Positions 33,801 to 41,258 of a stretch of 41,258 nucleotides of DNA are shown here, piece by piece. Origin of the DNA: Nitrososphaeraceae archaeon. Lineage in GTDB: Archaea; Thermoproteota; Nitrososphaeria; Nitrososphaerales; Nitrososphaeraceae. The stretch lies in assembly GCA_013114725.1 (NCBI GenBank), contig QCWD01000013.1, positions 1 to 41,258 on the forward strand, in the 5' to 3' direction. How positions within the stretch are numbered: position 1 is the stretch's first letter; each line of letters begins with the position of its first letter. A program made the translations under genes and the position numbers. The notes beneath the pieces are model-generated. The model did not search any database. It saw only the letters and a program-made list of their open reading frames with translations, and had not been told where the DNA came from.

Positions 33801-34880
33801 TTGGCTGAAAATAACCTTTTACTAATGCTCTTGTGGCTTGGAGAGCTGACTTTTTCAAGCTGGATACTGTCATATGGTGCAGAACATTTGGCTGCACGGT
33901 ACGGCGCCAAATTTGTAGGTAGAACCCTTTTAAGCGTGGCCACTACATTACCGGAGATTGCCATAGTGGCATATGCAGCAGGGGTGGGCAATTACGGAAT
34001 CGCAATAGGTTCTGGACTGGGAAGTAACCTGATGATGATGACCTTGGGACTTTCTGTAATGTTAATAATTGCAACGACATCGTTATCAAAAGCACCATTG
34101 AAAGGAATCGACGTTACCACTTTCAAACTGGACAAGATCTTTCTATTACTTACTGCAGTAGTCAGCGCGATTCTTTTTATAGATGGGTATGACTATGTAG
34201 ACGGTTTTATCTTTTCTGGCTTTTTTGCAGCATATGTAATCGTTGCATTCTACGAGATGCGTCTTGAATCAAAATTAAAAAAACAGGATGCTGAAATAAA
34301 AATTAACAAAACAGCATCATCTCCTGAAGATTTAGGTCCTAAAAAAGAAGGTAACAACGATTACACACATGAAGAGAAAAATTCAAAGTCAATAATAAAA
34401 CCACTTTTGATTTTCATCGCCGGTACTATTGGCATCCTCATAGGTGCAGAACCGTTCATTCATTCGCTTCAGGGTTTTTCAACAGATGTTGGAATATCTG
34501 CTATAGTGCTGGCCGTAATCATCAGTCCAATCGCTGGTGAGATGCCTGAGAAGATATCTATAATGATACTTGCAAGAAAAGGGGCCGCAGGGGCATCCAT
34601 TGCAGTTGCTAATATTTTAGGTTCTAAAATTCTAAACAATACCCTGCTGCTTTCTGTAGCAATTTTTGGGGCAATGTTGTATGGAGGATTCTATGAAAAA
34701 ATTGCTGCAGATACTTTACTGCAATATCAGATGATACTGGTAACAACTGTTACTCTAATAGCATTGATTCCAATGTTTAGAAAAGAGATAGGGCTGAAAG
34801 TAGGCATAGCACTTGGAATTTTATACATCATAAGTATTGGAATTCAGTTTGTTCTTCCACAGGGAAATATTCCACATTAA
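33801..34880 (+). CDS. CaCA-family cation/calcium exchanger
   Basis: 359 residues, TTG start, about 10 membrane helices. Alpha-repeat 1 has GRTLLSVATTLPEIAIVAYA and GIAIGSGLGSNLMMM; alpha-repeat 2 has AVIISPIAGEMPEKISIMIL and ASIAVANILGSKILNN. The Glu residues in TLPEI and EMPEK are the transport-site acids. A long hydrophilic loop (about 155-200, rich in Lys/Glu/Asn) separates the two halves. It would export Ca2+ or another cation against Na+ or H+. It stands alone, convergent with a small Cys-rich ORF. Confidence 0.88.
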   Translation: MAENNLLLMLLWLGELTFSSWILSYGAEHLAARYGAKFVGRTLLSVATTLPEIAIVAYAAGVGNYGIAIGSGLGSNLMMMTLGLSVMLIIATTSLSKAPLKGIDVTTFKLDKIFLLLTAVVSAILFIDGYDYVDGFIFSGFFAAYVIVAFYEMRLESKLKKQDAEIKINKTASSPEDLGPKKEGNNDYTHEEKNSKSIIKPLLIFIAGTIGILIGAEPFIHSLQGFSTDVGISAIVLAVIISPIAGEMPEKISIMILARKGAAGASIAVANILGSKILNNTLLLSVAIFGAMLYGGFYEKIAADTLLQYQMILVTTVTLIALIPMFRKEIGLKVGIALGILYIISIGIQFVLPQGNIPH

Positions 34881-34907
34881 TTGAACAAACTATACCATAT
34901 CATTTTT

Positions 34908-35120
34908 TTAATCTGTATTTTTTTCGCATATACAGGAATCAATTTCCATATAACATCCAATACACACAATGAATTCTTTGCAACCTGACGGCGAACATGC
35001 TTCAAATGATTTTGTTTCCCTTCCGCAAATACATACGATTCCCAATCTTCTGTTGCTATCTTTCTGTCTGTAATGTCTTGTACATAAATTTTCTATTCTA
35101 TTAGTAATAAATAATACCAA
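34908..35120 (-). CDS. Small Cys-rich hypothetical protein, up to 70 aa
   Basis: A TTG-started ORF rich in Cys: VCICGRETKSFEACSP, then CKEFIVCIGCYMEIDSCIC. The spacing suggests two metal knuckles. The start is uncertain; there is no ATG. It is divergent from the GHKL ATPase gene, with 25 nt between starts. It may be real but no family is recognised. Confidence 0.4.
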   Translation of the reverse strand: MVLFITNRIENLCTRHYRQKDSNRRLGIVCICGRETKSFEACSPSGCKEFIVCIGCYMEIDSCICEKNTD

Positions 35121-35145
35121 GAACTATTTACTGATAGACAATAAC

Positions 35146-36804
35146 ATGAGTGTGGAATTAAAAATACATCCTTCCTTTTTTAAGGAATTTGCTACAAAAA
35201 CATGGGTCTCGCCTTATGAGATCGTCAAAGAATTGATAGAAAATGCATTTGATGAGGATGCCACAAAGGTTTTGATTACACTTATCGACAACGGTGATAT
35301 TATTATTGAAGATGATGCAGGAATGGACAAGGCAGGCATTGAAAAATTTCTCCTGCTGGGTTCTCCGCACAAAAAGGTGGATTCTGTATCTCCAAAATAT
35401 AACAGAATAAGAACAGGCCGTTACGGTACTGGAAGACTATCCTTTTTAACTTCATTTGAAAGAATGAAGATAAAGACAAAAAAAGGATCTTTTTCAAAAG
35501 TATTTGCTCTTGATTCAAACTCTCTTGACGACCTATTTACTGGGAATTCAAAATTAGACGAAATTAACGAAAAACAGCTTAAAAGAAATGGAACCGAATT
35601 GCGACTGGAAAATCCAAAAATGGTGGTAGATTCAGACAAGTTATTAAAAGAGATCAGAAAACTGGCAATATTAAGACAACCAATGTTTGAAATATCTTTC
35701 AAAAGATCCGATTCGTTTAGGGAATGGAATTTTGATAATGCACAATTGATAACGGCTCCTGAAATTCAGGGATATAAAATTCCAGTCAACATCGAAAACG
35801 GAAAAATCTACGGAGAGATAATCATAGCGCGAAGGCCTTTAAGCGAGGATGAACGGGGAATTGGCATCATGGTAGGAAATCATATCGTTACCAGAAGTCA
35901 TTTTGGATTTGAAAATAAAATCAACAAGGTCACAGGTCTAATCAGATGCAATGCTCTTACATCAAGATTTGCTGACAAATCTGCAATTATAGAAGATGAT
36001 GAATATAATTCATTTAACAACTTGATGAGGGAATTTATTCTAAATACAGTCATTCCAAGCCTAGGTGAATATGAAGACGTACTGATAACAAAGGAAGAAT
36101 CTAGGATATACAAAGAAATAGACAAAGCTCTTGGACAGGCAGTAATGGAGACACTTGAAACATTTGAAGAGGTGGGTGGATATGAAACCGTACTAGATGA
36201 TGGGCAATCAGTTAAAAATACAGATATTGTTTCTAGGGAAACCGATAAAGTCCAGATACCGTCACCGTCACAATCACTAGCAGATACTCAACAAAAAATA
36301 GAGACAGATAATGACAGTAAAAAAAGAGATTCCCTTCTTTATTCTGCAGACGATGCTGTTATTGATAGACTTTATAGCAAACATCATGTTGAAGATAGGG
36401 ACAGAACCAGGACAGACATATTTGACAAAGATTATCTGAATGTTTCGAGATCAGGTGAATTATTGCAAGATAATAAAAGTATGGAAGCAAGAAAAATTAG
36501 AAAGCCGGTTCTTAAAAAAACATTTGTCCTTAAAAAAATTGGGTATAAAGTAATTCCATATGACGATGAGTCCGACTCTAGATACAGTTTTACTAACGAA
36601 AATATTGTATTTGTAAATAAGGCTAATTCGACATATAAAGCAGAAGCCTTGCGAGGAGATGAATTTCTTTTAAGACATATCATTAGATTGGTTGCTGAGG
36701 CTATTGCTGAATCCAAACATCCAGAGGGAAAAGACGCTCTTGAATTACAGAATAGGTTGATTACAGAAGCCATCCGCATCCATGATGTTTCCGGAAAGAA
36801 ATAG
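35146..36804 (+). CDS. GHKL (Hsp90/MORC-like) ATPase, 552 aa
   Basis: The GHKL nucleotide-binding fold is clear: N-box IVKELIENAFDEDATK (Glu32, Asn33), G1 box EDDAGMD (about 55-61), and G2 box RTGRYGTGRLSF (about 89-100). A transducer-like region follows (GIGIMVGNHIVTRSHFGFEN, then ADKSAIIEDDEYNSFNNLMR). A linker of low order (about 345-450) precedes a C-terminal domain with VFVNKANSTYKAEALRG and LLRHIIRLVAEAIAE. It lacks the TopoVI-B, MutL and GyrB signatures. Such proteins are ATP-driven clamps in chromatin, repair or defence; the role here is unknown. It stands between a Cys-rich ORF and psmB. Confidence 0.85.
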   Translation: MSVELKIHPSFFKEFATKTWVSPYEIVKELIENAFDEDATKVLITLIDNGDIIIEDDAGMDKAGIEKFLLLGSPHKKVDSVSPKYNRIRTGRYGTGRLSFLTSFERMKIKTKKGSFSKVFALDSNSLDDLFTGNSKLDEINEKQLKRNGTELRLENPKMVVDSDKLLKEIRKLAILRQPMFEISFKRSDSFREWNFDNAQLITAPEIQGYKIPVNIENGKIYGEIIIARRPLSEDERGIGIMVGNHIVTRSHFGFENKINKVTGLIRCNALTSRFADKSAIIEDDEYNSFNNLMREFILNTVIPSLGEYEDVLITKEESRIYKEIDKALGQAVMETLETFEEVGGYETVLDDGQSVKNTDIVSRETDKVQIPSPSQSLADTQQKIETDNDSKKRDSLLYSADDAVIDRLYSKHHVEDRDRTRTDIFDKDYLNVSRSGELLQDNKSMEARKIRKPVLKKTFVLKKIGYKVIPYDDESDSRYSFTNENIVFVNKANSTYKAEALRGDEFLLRHIIRLVAEAIAESKHPEGKDALELQNRLITEAIRIHDVSGKK

Positions 36805-36915
36805 GACCACACATCATCATTTTATCTGAATTTCATATGACTTATTATTGCAAAGAACCATAAAATAGATGATAGATGGAAAAGACTAAATTTAACTACT
36901 TTCTGACTTAATCAT

Positions 36916-37512
36916 ATGGCTTTCCAATTTATGCCCGGTGCTACAGCTGTGGGAATAACATTTGATGCAGGTGTATTACTTGCATCTGAAAAACGAGTTG
37001 CATTCGGTAATTTTGTTGTAAATAAAAATACAAAAAAGACTTTTTTGATTACTGACCGCGTGGGAGCTGCATGTGCGGGTATGATTGCAGATATGGAGGT
37101 ATTGGCAAGACAGGTTTCTGCTCTTGCAAAAATCAGAAAATTGGAGACAAGACGAGAGGTTGCCCCAAATTCCGTTGCAAAATTGATGTCAGTTATCATG
37201 TTTGAGCGAAGATATTTTCCTTTATTGACACAGGTAATTGTGGGAGGTGTAGGTCAAGAGACCAAGATATACACACTTGACCCGCTTGGTTCATTACTGC
37301 CAGATGTATATGCTGCAGTAGGGACTGGAGCAGAGCTCGCACTGGGCGTTTTAGATGCAAGTTTCCAAGAAAAGATGACCGAAGAAAAAGCAAAGGAATT
37401 GGCCATCAGGTCAATTAAATCTTCAATTCAACGTGATTCATCAAGTGGTGATGGAATAGATGTTTTGTCCATTACAAAAAAAGGAAAAACCGAAGATTCT
37501 ATAAATTTCTGA
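36916..37512 (+). CDS. psmB: Proteasome beta subunit with Ala at position 1 (probably inactive)
   Basis: 198 residues with the Ntn-hydrolase beta fold: GVLLASEKRVAFGNFVVNK, VGAACAGMIADMEVL, and GVGQETKIYTLDPLGS. The usual propeptide cleavage site Gly-Thr-Thr-Thr-Val-Gly is here MPGATAVGI, so Ala takes the place of the catalytic Thr1. Glu17 and Lys33 of the active site remain. It is expected to be a structural or regulatory ring subunit beside an active beta subunit encoded elsewhere. Thaumarchaeota and crenarchaea commonly carry two beta genes, so this is not decay. Confidence 0.9.
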   Translation: MAFQFMPGATAVGITFDAGVLLASEKRVAFGNFVVNKNTKKTFLITDRVGAACAGMIADMEVLARQVSALAKIRKLETRREVAPNSVAKLMSVIMFERRYFPLLTQVIVGGVGQETKIYTLDPLGSLLPDVYAAVGTGAELALGVLDASFQEKMTEEKAKELAIRSIKSSIQRDSSSGDGIDVLSITKKGKTEDSINF

Positions 37513-37610
37513 CCCTTTTAATCATTTTTAATTTAATCATTTTTTCAGTATTTTTCATTTATCCACATTACCTTAATATTGAAAAACATGTCTAAATATT
37601 GTATTTTCAG

Positions 37611-38801
37611 ATGGAAGAACAGGTAGTACACGAAGGACTTGATGCTCGGAATATAGGTTTACGTAATATTGAGGTTGCTGACACAAAAATTTGTTCAATT
37701 GATGGTATTAATGGAAAATTGATCTACCGCGGATATGATATACTTGACTTGGTTAATCACTCCAGTTTCGAAGAAACTGCGTATCTGTTATTGTTTGGAG
37801 ACCTTCCCAATCAAAAACAATTACAGGATTTTTCTAAGAATTTACAGGAATCTCGAACACTTCCACCACAAGTAATTCAAAATCTAAAAAATAAACCAAA
37901 AACAGCGCTACCTATGGATATATTACAATCATGTGTCTCTGAACTTGCAACTTATGATCCACATATTACAATTGAAACCAAGGAGGCAAATATTGAAAGA
38001 GCAATTTCACTTATTTCAAAGATTCCGTCAATAGTTGCTCTCTGGAATCGAATACGTAACGACCAGGAAATCATAAATCCAAAAAAGGAACTCTCTCATA
38101 CGGGAAATTTCCTCTATATGATTTCAGGCAAAATGCCTTCCAAGGAAGAAGAAAAAATTTTCGATTTATGTTTAATACTGCATGCAGAGCACAGCTTTAA
38201 CGCATCAACTTTTGCTGCAAGGGAGATTGCTTCCACAAGGGCACATATGTACGCATGCATATGCGGTGCTTTGGGCGCACTATCTGGTGAGTTGCACGGT
38301 GGTGCTAATATTCAGGTGATGAAGATGATAATGGAAATTGATGAACCACAGAATGTTAAAAACTGGGTCTTAGAACAGCTAAAGGTAGGAAAAAGGGTCA
38401 TGGGAATGGGCCATGCCGTATACAGGACAACTGATCCAAGAGCAGATGTTTTGGCACGTCTATCAGAAACCATATGCAAAGGCGATAATGCAAAATGGTA
38501 CGATATTACAGAATCGGTTGAAAAATATACAAAAAAATACATGTACGAGTTGAAAAAGCAACCCATATACCCAAACGTCGACCTCTACAGCGCATCTTTG
38601 TATTATAGTATGGGTTTTCCAATTGACCTTAACACTCCCTTATTTGCGATTTCTCGAATTGCCGGATGGGCTGCACATGTTATCGAAGAAAAATTTGCAG
38701 AAGCTGCTCCAAAACCGGCTTTGTATAGACCAAAGGCTGTATACGTTGGAAAATACTGCGGTCCTATGGGATGCGAATATGTTCCAATTTCAGAGAGATG
38801 A
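37611..38801 (+). CDS. Citrate synthase
   Basis: 396 residues from the ATG at 37611; a TTG four codons earlier (37599) is less likely. Citrate synthase motifs are YRGYDILDLVNHSSFEE, LHAEHSFNASTFAAREIAS, GELHGGAN and GMGHAVYRTTDPRA (active-site His), and VDLYSASLYY (catalytic Asp region). It condenses acetyl-CoA and oxaloacetate at the start of the TCA cycle; in autotrophic AOA it supplies biosynthetic precursors. It follows psmB with a 98-nt gap of T-rich DNA. Confidence 0.94.
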   Translation: MEEQVVHEGLDARNIGLRNIEVADTKICSIDGINGKLIYRGYDILDLVNHSSFEETAYLLLFGDLPNQKQLQDFSKNLQESRTLPPQVIQNLKNKPKTALPMDILQSCVSELATYDPHITIETKEANIERAISLISKIPSIVALWNRIRNDQEIINPKKELSHTGNFLYMISGKMPSKEEEKIFDLCLILHAEHSFNASTFAAREIASTRAHMYACICGALGALSGELHGGANIQVMKMIMEIDEPQNVKNWVLEQLKVGKRVMGMGHAVYRTTDPRADVLARLSETICKGDNAKWYDITESVEKYTKKYMYELKKQPIYPNVDLYSASLYYSMGFPIDLNTPLFAISRIAGWAAHVIEEKFAEAAPKPALYRPKAVYVGKYCGPMGCEYVPISER

Positions 38802-39199
38802 TCTAGTTTTTTCTTTTCTAACACCGGACTTTCAATAAAACTTGATGTAATAATACATGCAATATTTGGGATGATATAATTGAACAATCACCATAAATGT
38901 ATTCAAAAGATACTGTAGTACATGGGCTCACTGCTATGATACTTCTAACTTTTGTTTTATTCTAAAGATATTTTGATTCGGGTAGGTTTGATAAAGGAGA
39001 TTGGATATATCCGGAAACTTTCATTCATTAAAAATTTGAAATTTTTATATAATTTACCTGACGTTTATATCATATGTAGATTGAAAGTAGGTCAATTAAA
39101 TTTTCATAAAATTGTATATTTTCAGATATTTCTATATATGTGTAGTATATTATTAATATATTTGATTACCTTTATAGATGGATTTTTTTATTATTATCT
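38802..39199. other. Gap of about 400 nt without a convincing gene
   Basis: This is AT-rich DNA after citrate synthase. An 84-codon ORF at 38952-39206 has a TTG start and an unusual mix of Phe, Tyr, Ile and Leu, and I treat it as chance. Near 39150-39170 the repeated AT tracts (TTATTAATATATTTG) are a plausible promoter for the following PUA gene. Confidence 0.45.
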
Positions 39200-39682
39200 T
39201 TGTTGAAGATTCATGTTTTATCAAAAAAAGACACTAGTGAAATACTTGAAAGGATGACGCCTTCGTGGCCACAGTCATCAATTCCCAAAACCAAAAGTCT
39301 AAAAGTATATGAAATTTCAAAAGGCAACTGTATTCTAGAACATGACGGTTTGTTTGCTGTCCAGATTGACAAGAATTTAATTTTACCATTTTTAGGAAAT
39401 TTGTCAATAATTAATTTATTTCCACATGTTGTGGTTGATATGGGAGCTGTAAAACCAATATGCGGTGGAGCCAACATAGCTAGACCGGGAATAAAAGATT
39501 TTGGTAAATTTCAGAAGGATGAAATTGTAGTAATAAAGGATGTGAATCATATGAAACCAATAGCTATTGGATTATCACTTGTAGACAGTGATACAGTACA
39601 ATCAATATCAAGTGGATATATCGTTAATAATTGTCATTATATTAGTGACAAATTTTGGAAAGCATACAAAGAATTACATTAA
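39200..39682 (+). CDS. PUA-domain protein, MCTS1/Tma20-like
   Basis: 160 residues, TTG start; a second TTG at 39203 gives LKIHVLSKKDTSEILE, which matches the family start better. The C-terminal PUA domain reads KPICGGANIARPGIKDFGKF, then VVIKDVNHMKPIAIGL and IVNNCHYISDKFW. This resembles MCTS1/Tma20 (the Tyr-Leu-x-Asp-x-Leu-Trp end) more than tRNA-modifying PUA enzymes. In eukaryotes the family, with DENR, helps recycle or reinitiate 40S subunits; archaeal homologues are little studied. It is convergent with RadB. Confidence 0.82.
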   Translation: MLKIHVLSKKDTSEILERMTPSWPQSSIPKTKSLKVYEISKGNCILEHDGLFAVQIDKNLILPFLGNLSIINLFPHVVVDMGAVKPICGGANIARPGIKDFGKFQKDEIVVIKDVNHMKPIAIGLSLVDSDTVQSISSGYIVNNCHYISDKFWKAYKELH

Positions 39683-39721
39683 CGATTGATTTAATTTTCA
39701 AAGCTATGTAATTTTACAGTC

Positions 39722-40465
39722 TTATATGACATCATTTATTCCATCACCAGTAATTGTAAATAAAACATGTCTAGGATTTCTAGGCTGCACTAATGATGCG
39801 TTAAACAATATTTGATCCTGATTTATTATTTCCAGTTTTAATTTTATATGTGAATATATTGAAACAGACGTTTTCATAAACTCTTGCTTTTTGATTATAT
39901 TTGAATAATCAGTAGCCGTATTTGTACTCTGATATGGATTTTTATATTTTCCACTTGTAATGGTTGTAATATCTTCTTTTTGTACTATGTTTCTGATCAT
40001 ATTTGTTACAACAATTGCGCGGTCTGATGTTATGGCAAGTAGGGCTAATTCATGCAAATGATATCTTATCGATAGATGACGTCTGTATCCCTGAGGTTCA
40101 TTTGAAAATAGATATGTGAGGGAATCAAATATTATTAGTTTTGAACTACTTTTTTTTATCCTTTCAGCTATTTCTAACTGGGATTTTGATGAAAGTGGTC
40201 TATATACTGAAATTCTATTTAAGATATCTTCTTTTTTATCCTGAGGAGACATCTGTGATATTCGCTCAGGTCTAAATGTACCTTGTGTGTCAACAAAAAT
40301 TGCTGTCTGATTTTGATTATTTTTTAAAAAATTAACACATAAAGAGAAGCAGAATTGAGTCTTGCCACTGCCACTATCACCGTAAATTTCTGTAATCAAT
40401 CCGGACCTTATGCCACCACTAAGTAACCTGTCTACCTGCGATGACCCGGTACTGATTATTATCAA
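39722..40465 (-). CDS. radB: RadB-like RecA-family ATPase
   Basis: 247 residues of RecA-core only. Walker A is EIYGDSGSGKTQFCF (about 26-40), Walker B in KLIIFDSLTYLF, and the C-terminal part has LASLVQPRNPRHVLF-like strand order. No N-terminal helix-hairpin-helix domain is present, which separates it from RadA. RadB proteins are Rad51 paralogues that assist recombination. The Gln-rich loop (KYKNPYQSTNTATDYSNII) is in the expected position of the DNA-binding loop. It is divergent from the Lsm gene. Confidence 0.82.
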   Translation of the reverse strand: MIIISTGSSQVDRLLSGGIRSGLITEIYGDSGSGKTQFCFSLCVNFLKNNQNQTAIFVDTQGTFRPERISQMSPQDKKEDILNRISVYRPLSSKSQLEIAERIKKSSSKLIIFDSLTYLFSNEPQGYRRHLSIRYHLHELALLAITSDRAIVVTNMIRNIVQKEDITTITSGKYKNPYQSTNTATDYSNIIKKQEFMKTSVSIYSHIKLKLEIINQDQILFNASLVQPRNPRHVLFTITGDGINDVI

Positions 40466-40569
40466 TCACATTTAATAAAACTAGACTAGATTTCAATATT
40501 TTCTTAAACTATAAAGGAAACTTTTTATTGTAGCCACGGTGTTTTCATTACACAAGTGATTTATTGAAT

Positions 40570-40824
40570 ATGTCTTCACAATCTTCACAACAACAACCAA
40601 AAAGACCTCTAACAATCTTGCAAAAATCATTGAATCGCAAGGTTGCTGTCAGACTAAAAAATGAGATCGAATACAGAGGTAGAATGAATAATGTTGATTC
40701 TTACATGAATTTAATCTTGCTTGATGCAGAAGAATATCACGGCTCTGATGTTTTAGCTAATTACGGTAAAGTTGTCATCCGTGGAAATAATGTGTTATTT
40801 ATTAAATTAGAAAAAGAATTTTGA
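40570..40824 (+). CDS. Sm-like (LSm) RNA-binding protein
   Basis: 84 residues from the ATG at 40570 (a TTG at 40564 is the longest start). After a Ser/Gln-rich leader, the Sm1 motif is VAVRLKNEIEYRGRMNNVDSYMNLIL and the Sm2 motif is KVVIRGNNVLFIKL, with the Gly and Asn of the U-binding pocket. It would form a heptameric ring that binds U-rich RNA. metK follows 51 nt later and may be cotranscribed. Confidence 0.92.
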   Translation: MSSQSSQQQPKRPLTILQKSLNRKVAVRLKNEIEYRGRMNNVDSYMNLILLDAEEYHGSDVLANYGKVVIRGNNVLFIKLEKEF

Positions 40825-40875
40825 TCTAAAATAAAATAAATATTACACTTTTTTCAAAGGTATTGACAGTAAGTA

Positions 40876-41258
40876 ATGGTTTCTAAATATTTATTCTCAT
40901 CTGAAAGTGTAACTGAGGGACATCCCGATAAGATATGCGACCAGGTTTCTGATGGTATTTTAGACGAATACTTAAAACAGGACAAGGATTCTCGGGTTGC
41001 AGTTGAATCTATGGCCACCACCGGAATTATATTTGTTGCCGGGGAGGTAACATCCAATGCTCAAGTGGATTTGCAAAAAATAGTACGAAATACCGTAAAA
41101 GAAATTGGTTATGATAAACCCGAATATGGTTTTGATGGAAATACTTGTGCCATTTTAAGTTCAATACATGAACAGAGCCAGGACATCTCCAGAGGAGTAA
41201 CACCAACTGATACAAAAGAACAAGGTGCCGGAGACCAGGGACTTGTTTTTGGTTTTGC
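40876..41258 (+). CDS. metK: S-adenosylmethionine synthetase, bacterial type (partial)
   Basis: The first 127 residues are visible; the gene runs off the window. They match the bacterial/eukaryotic MetK fold: [20 protein letters not shown], then [18 protein letters not shown], and [15 protein letters not shown] (the GAGDQG ATP-binding loop). This differs from the archaeal AdoMet synthetase (PF01941-type), which lacks these motifs. It makes SAM from methionine and ATP, the methyl donor for the corrin methylases in this window. Confidence 0.92.
   Translation, partial: MVSKYLFSSESVTEGHPDKICDQVSDGILDEYLKQDKDSRVAVESMATTGIIFVAGEVTSNAQVDLQKIVRNTVKEIGYDKPEYGFDGNTCAILSSIHEQSQDISRGVTPTDTKEQGAGDQGLVFGF

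Noticed and set aside
35146-36804. Topoisomerase VI B subunit
   Set aside because: The N and G boxes match GHKL proteins in general, but the TopoVI-B helix-two-turn-helix and transducer motifs are absent and no TopoVI-A gene is adjacent.
38952-39206. 84-codon plus ORF before the PUA gene
   Set aside because: TTG start, odd Phe/Tyr/Ile composition, and it overlaps the probable promoter of the following gene.

Overview
The window comes from a low-GC archaeon, almost certainly an ammonia-oxidising thaumarchaeon (Nitrososphaerota). The evidence is archaeal information-processing machinery (PCNA, Rpo11, TFS, P1/L10/L1, SecE, an Lsm protein, a RadB-like RecA, a proteasome beta subunit, a CDC48 tail, an RqcH/NEMF homologue), TATA boxes about 25-30 nt upstream of starts (leaderless or short-leader genes), an archaeal-type tRNA intron, and a Rieske / cytochrome b / membrane-anchored blue-copper set like the AOA complex III. 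The secreted acidic, Cys-containing gene remnant and the IS remnant recall the Nitrososphaerales (for example Nitrosocosmicus); that placement is inference only.

Layout. 1-1053: end of a CDC48-like ATPase and a frameshifted DUF45 metallopeptidase. 1066-3595 (minus): a small EMC6-like membrane protein gene followed by cbiT, cbiL and cbiF of the corrin pathway. 3699-7278 (plus): RqcH/NEMF, a CBS-zinc ribbon protein, pyrI and a small hypothetical. 7299-11126: a glutamate-cysteine ligase-like gene divergent from an M20 peptidase, then a zinc-ribbon/methyltransferase pair. 11267-14446 (plus): sucC-sucD and tyrS. 14710-18560 (minus): rpo11, tfs, pcn, lysC, cbiH. 18620-22041: small hypotheticals, a dual-specificity phosphatase, asnS, a stand-alone RAM protein and a C2H2 mini-protein. 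22076-25895: a rhomboid with a C-terminal Hsp20-like domain, then the respiratory set.

26454-29359 is the only clearly accessory stretch. An intron-containing tRNA-Arg(UCU) is followed after about 20 nt by a frameshifted, truncated thaumarchaeal tyrosine recombinase. Then come a decayed secreted-protein gene, two related inverted-repeat hairpins and a decayed IS6-like transposase. This looks like the eroded scar of an integrated element. 29441-33705 returns to core genes (secE, an Lrp regulator, the P1 stalk protein, L10-L1), and 33801-41258 holds a CaCA exchanger, a GHKL ATPase, an Ala1 (probably inactive) proteasome beta subunit, citrate synthase, a MCTS1-like PUA protein, RadB, Lsm and the start of a bacterial-type MetK.

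I see no obvious new multi-gene defence or biosynthetic system. The observations most worth checking are: three independent reading-frame breaks that are each repaired by one extra base in an A/T run (DUF45, TFS, integrase); the rhomboid-Hsp20 fusion; the proteasome beta subunit without Thr1; the EMC6-like protein; and the paired inverted repeats in the decayed island.
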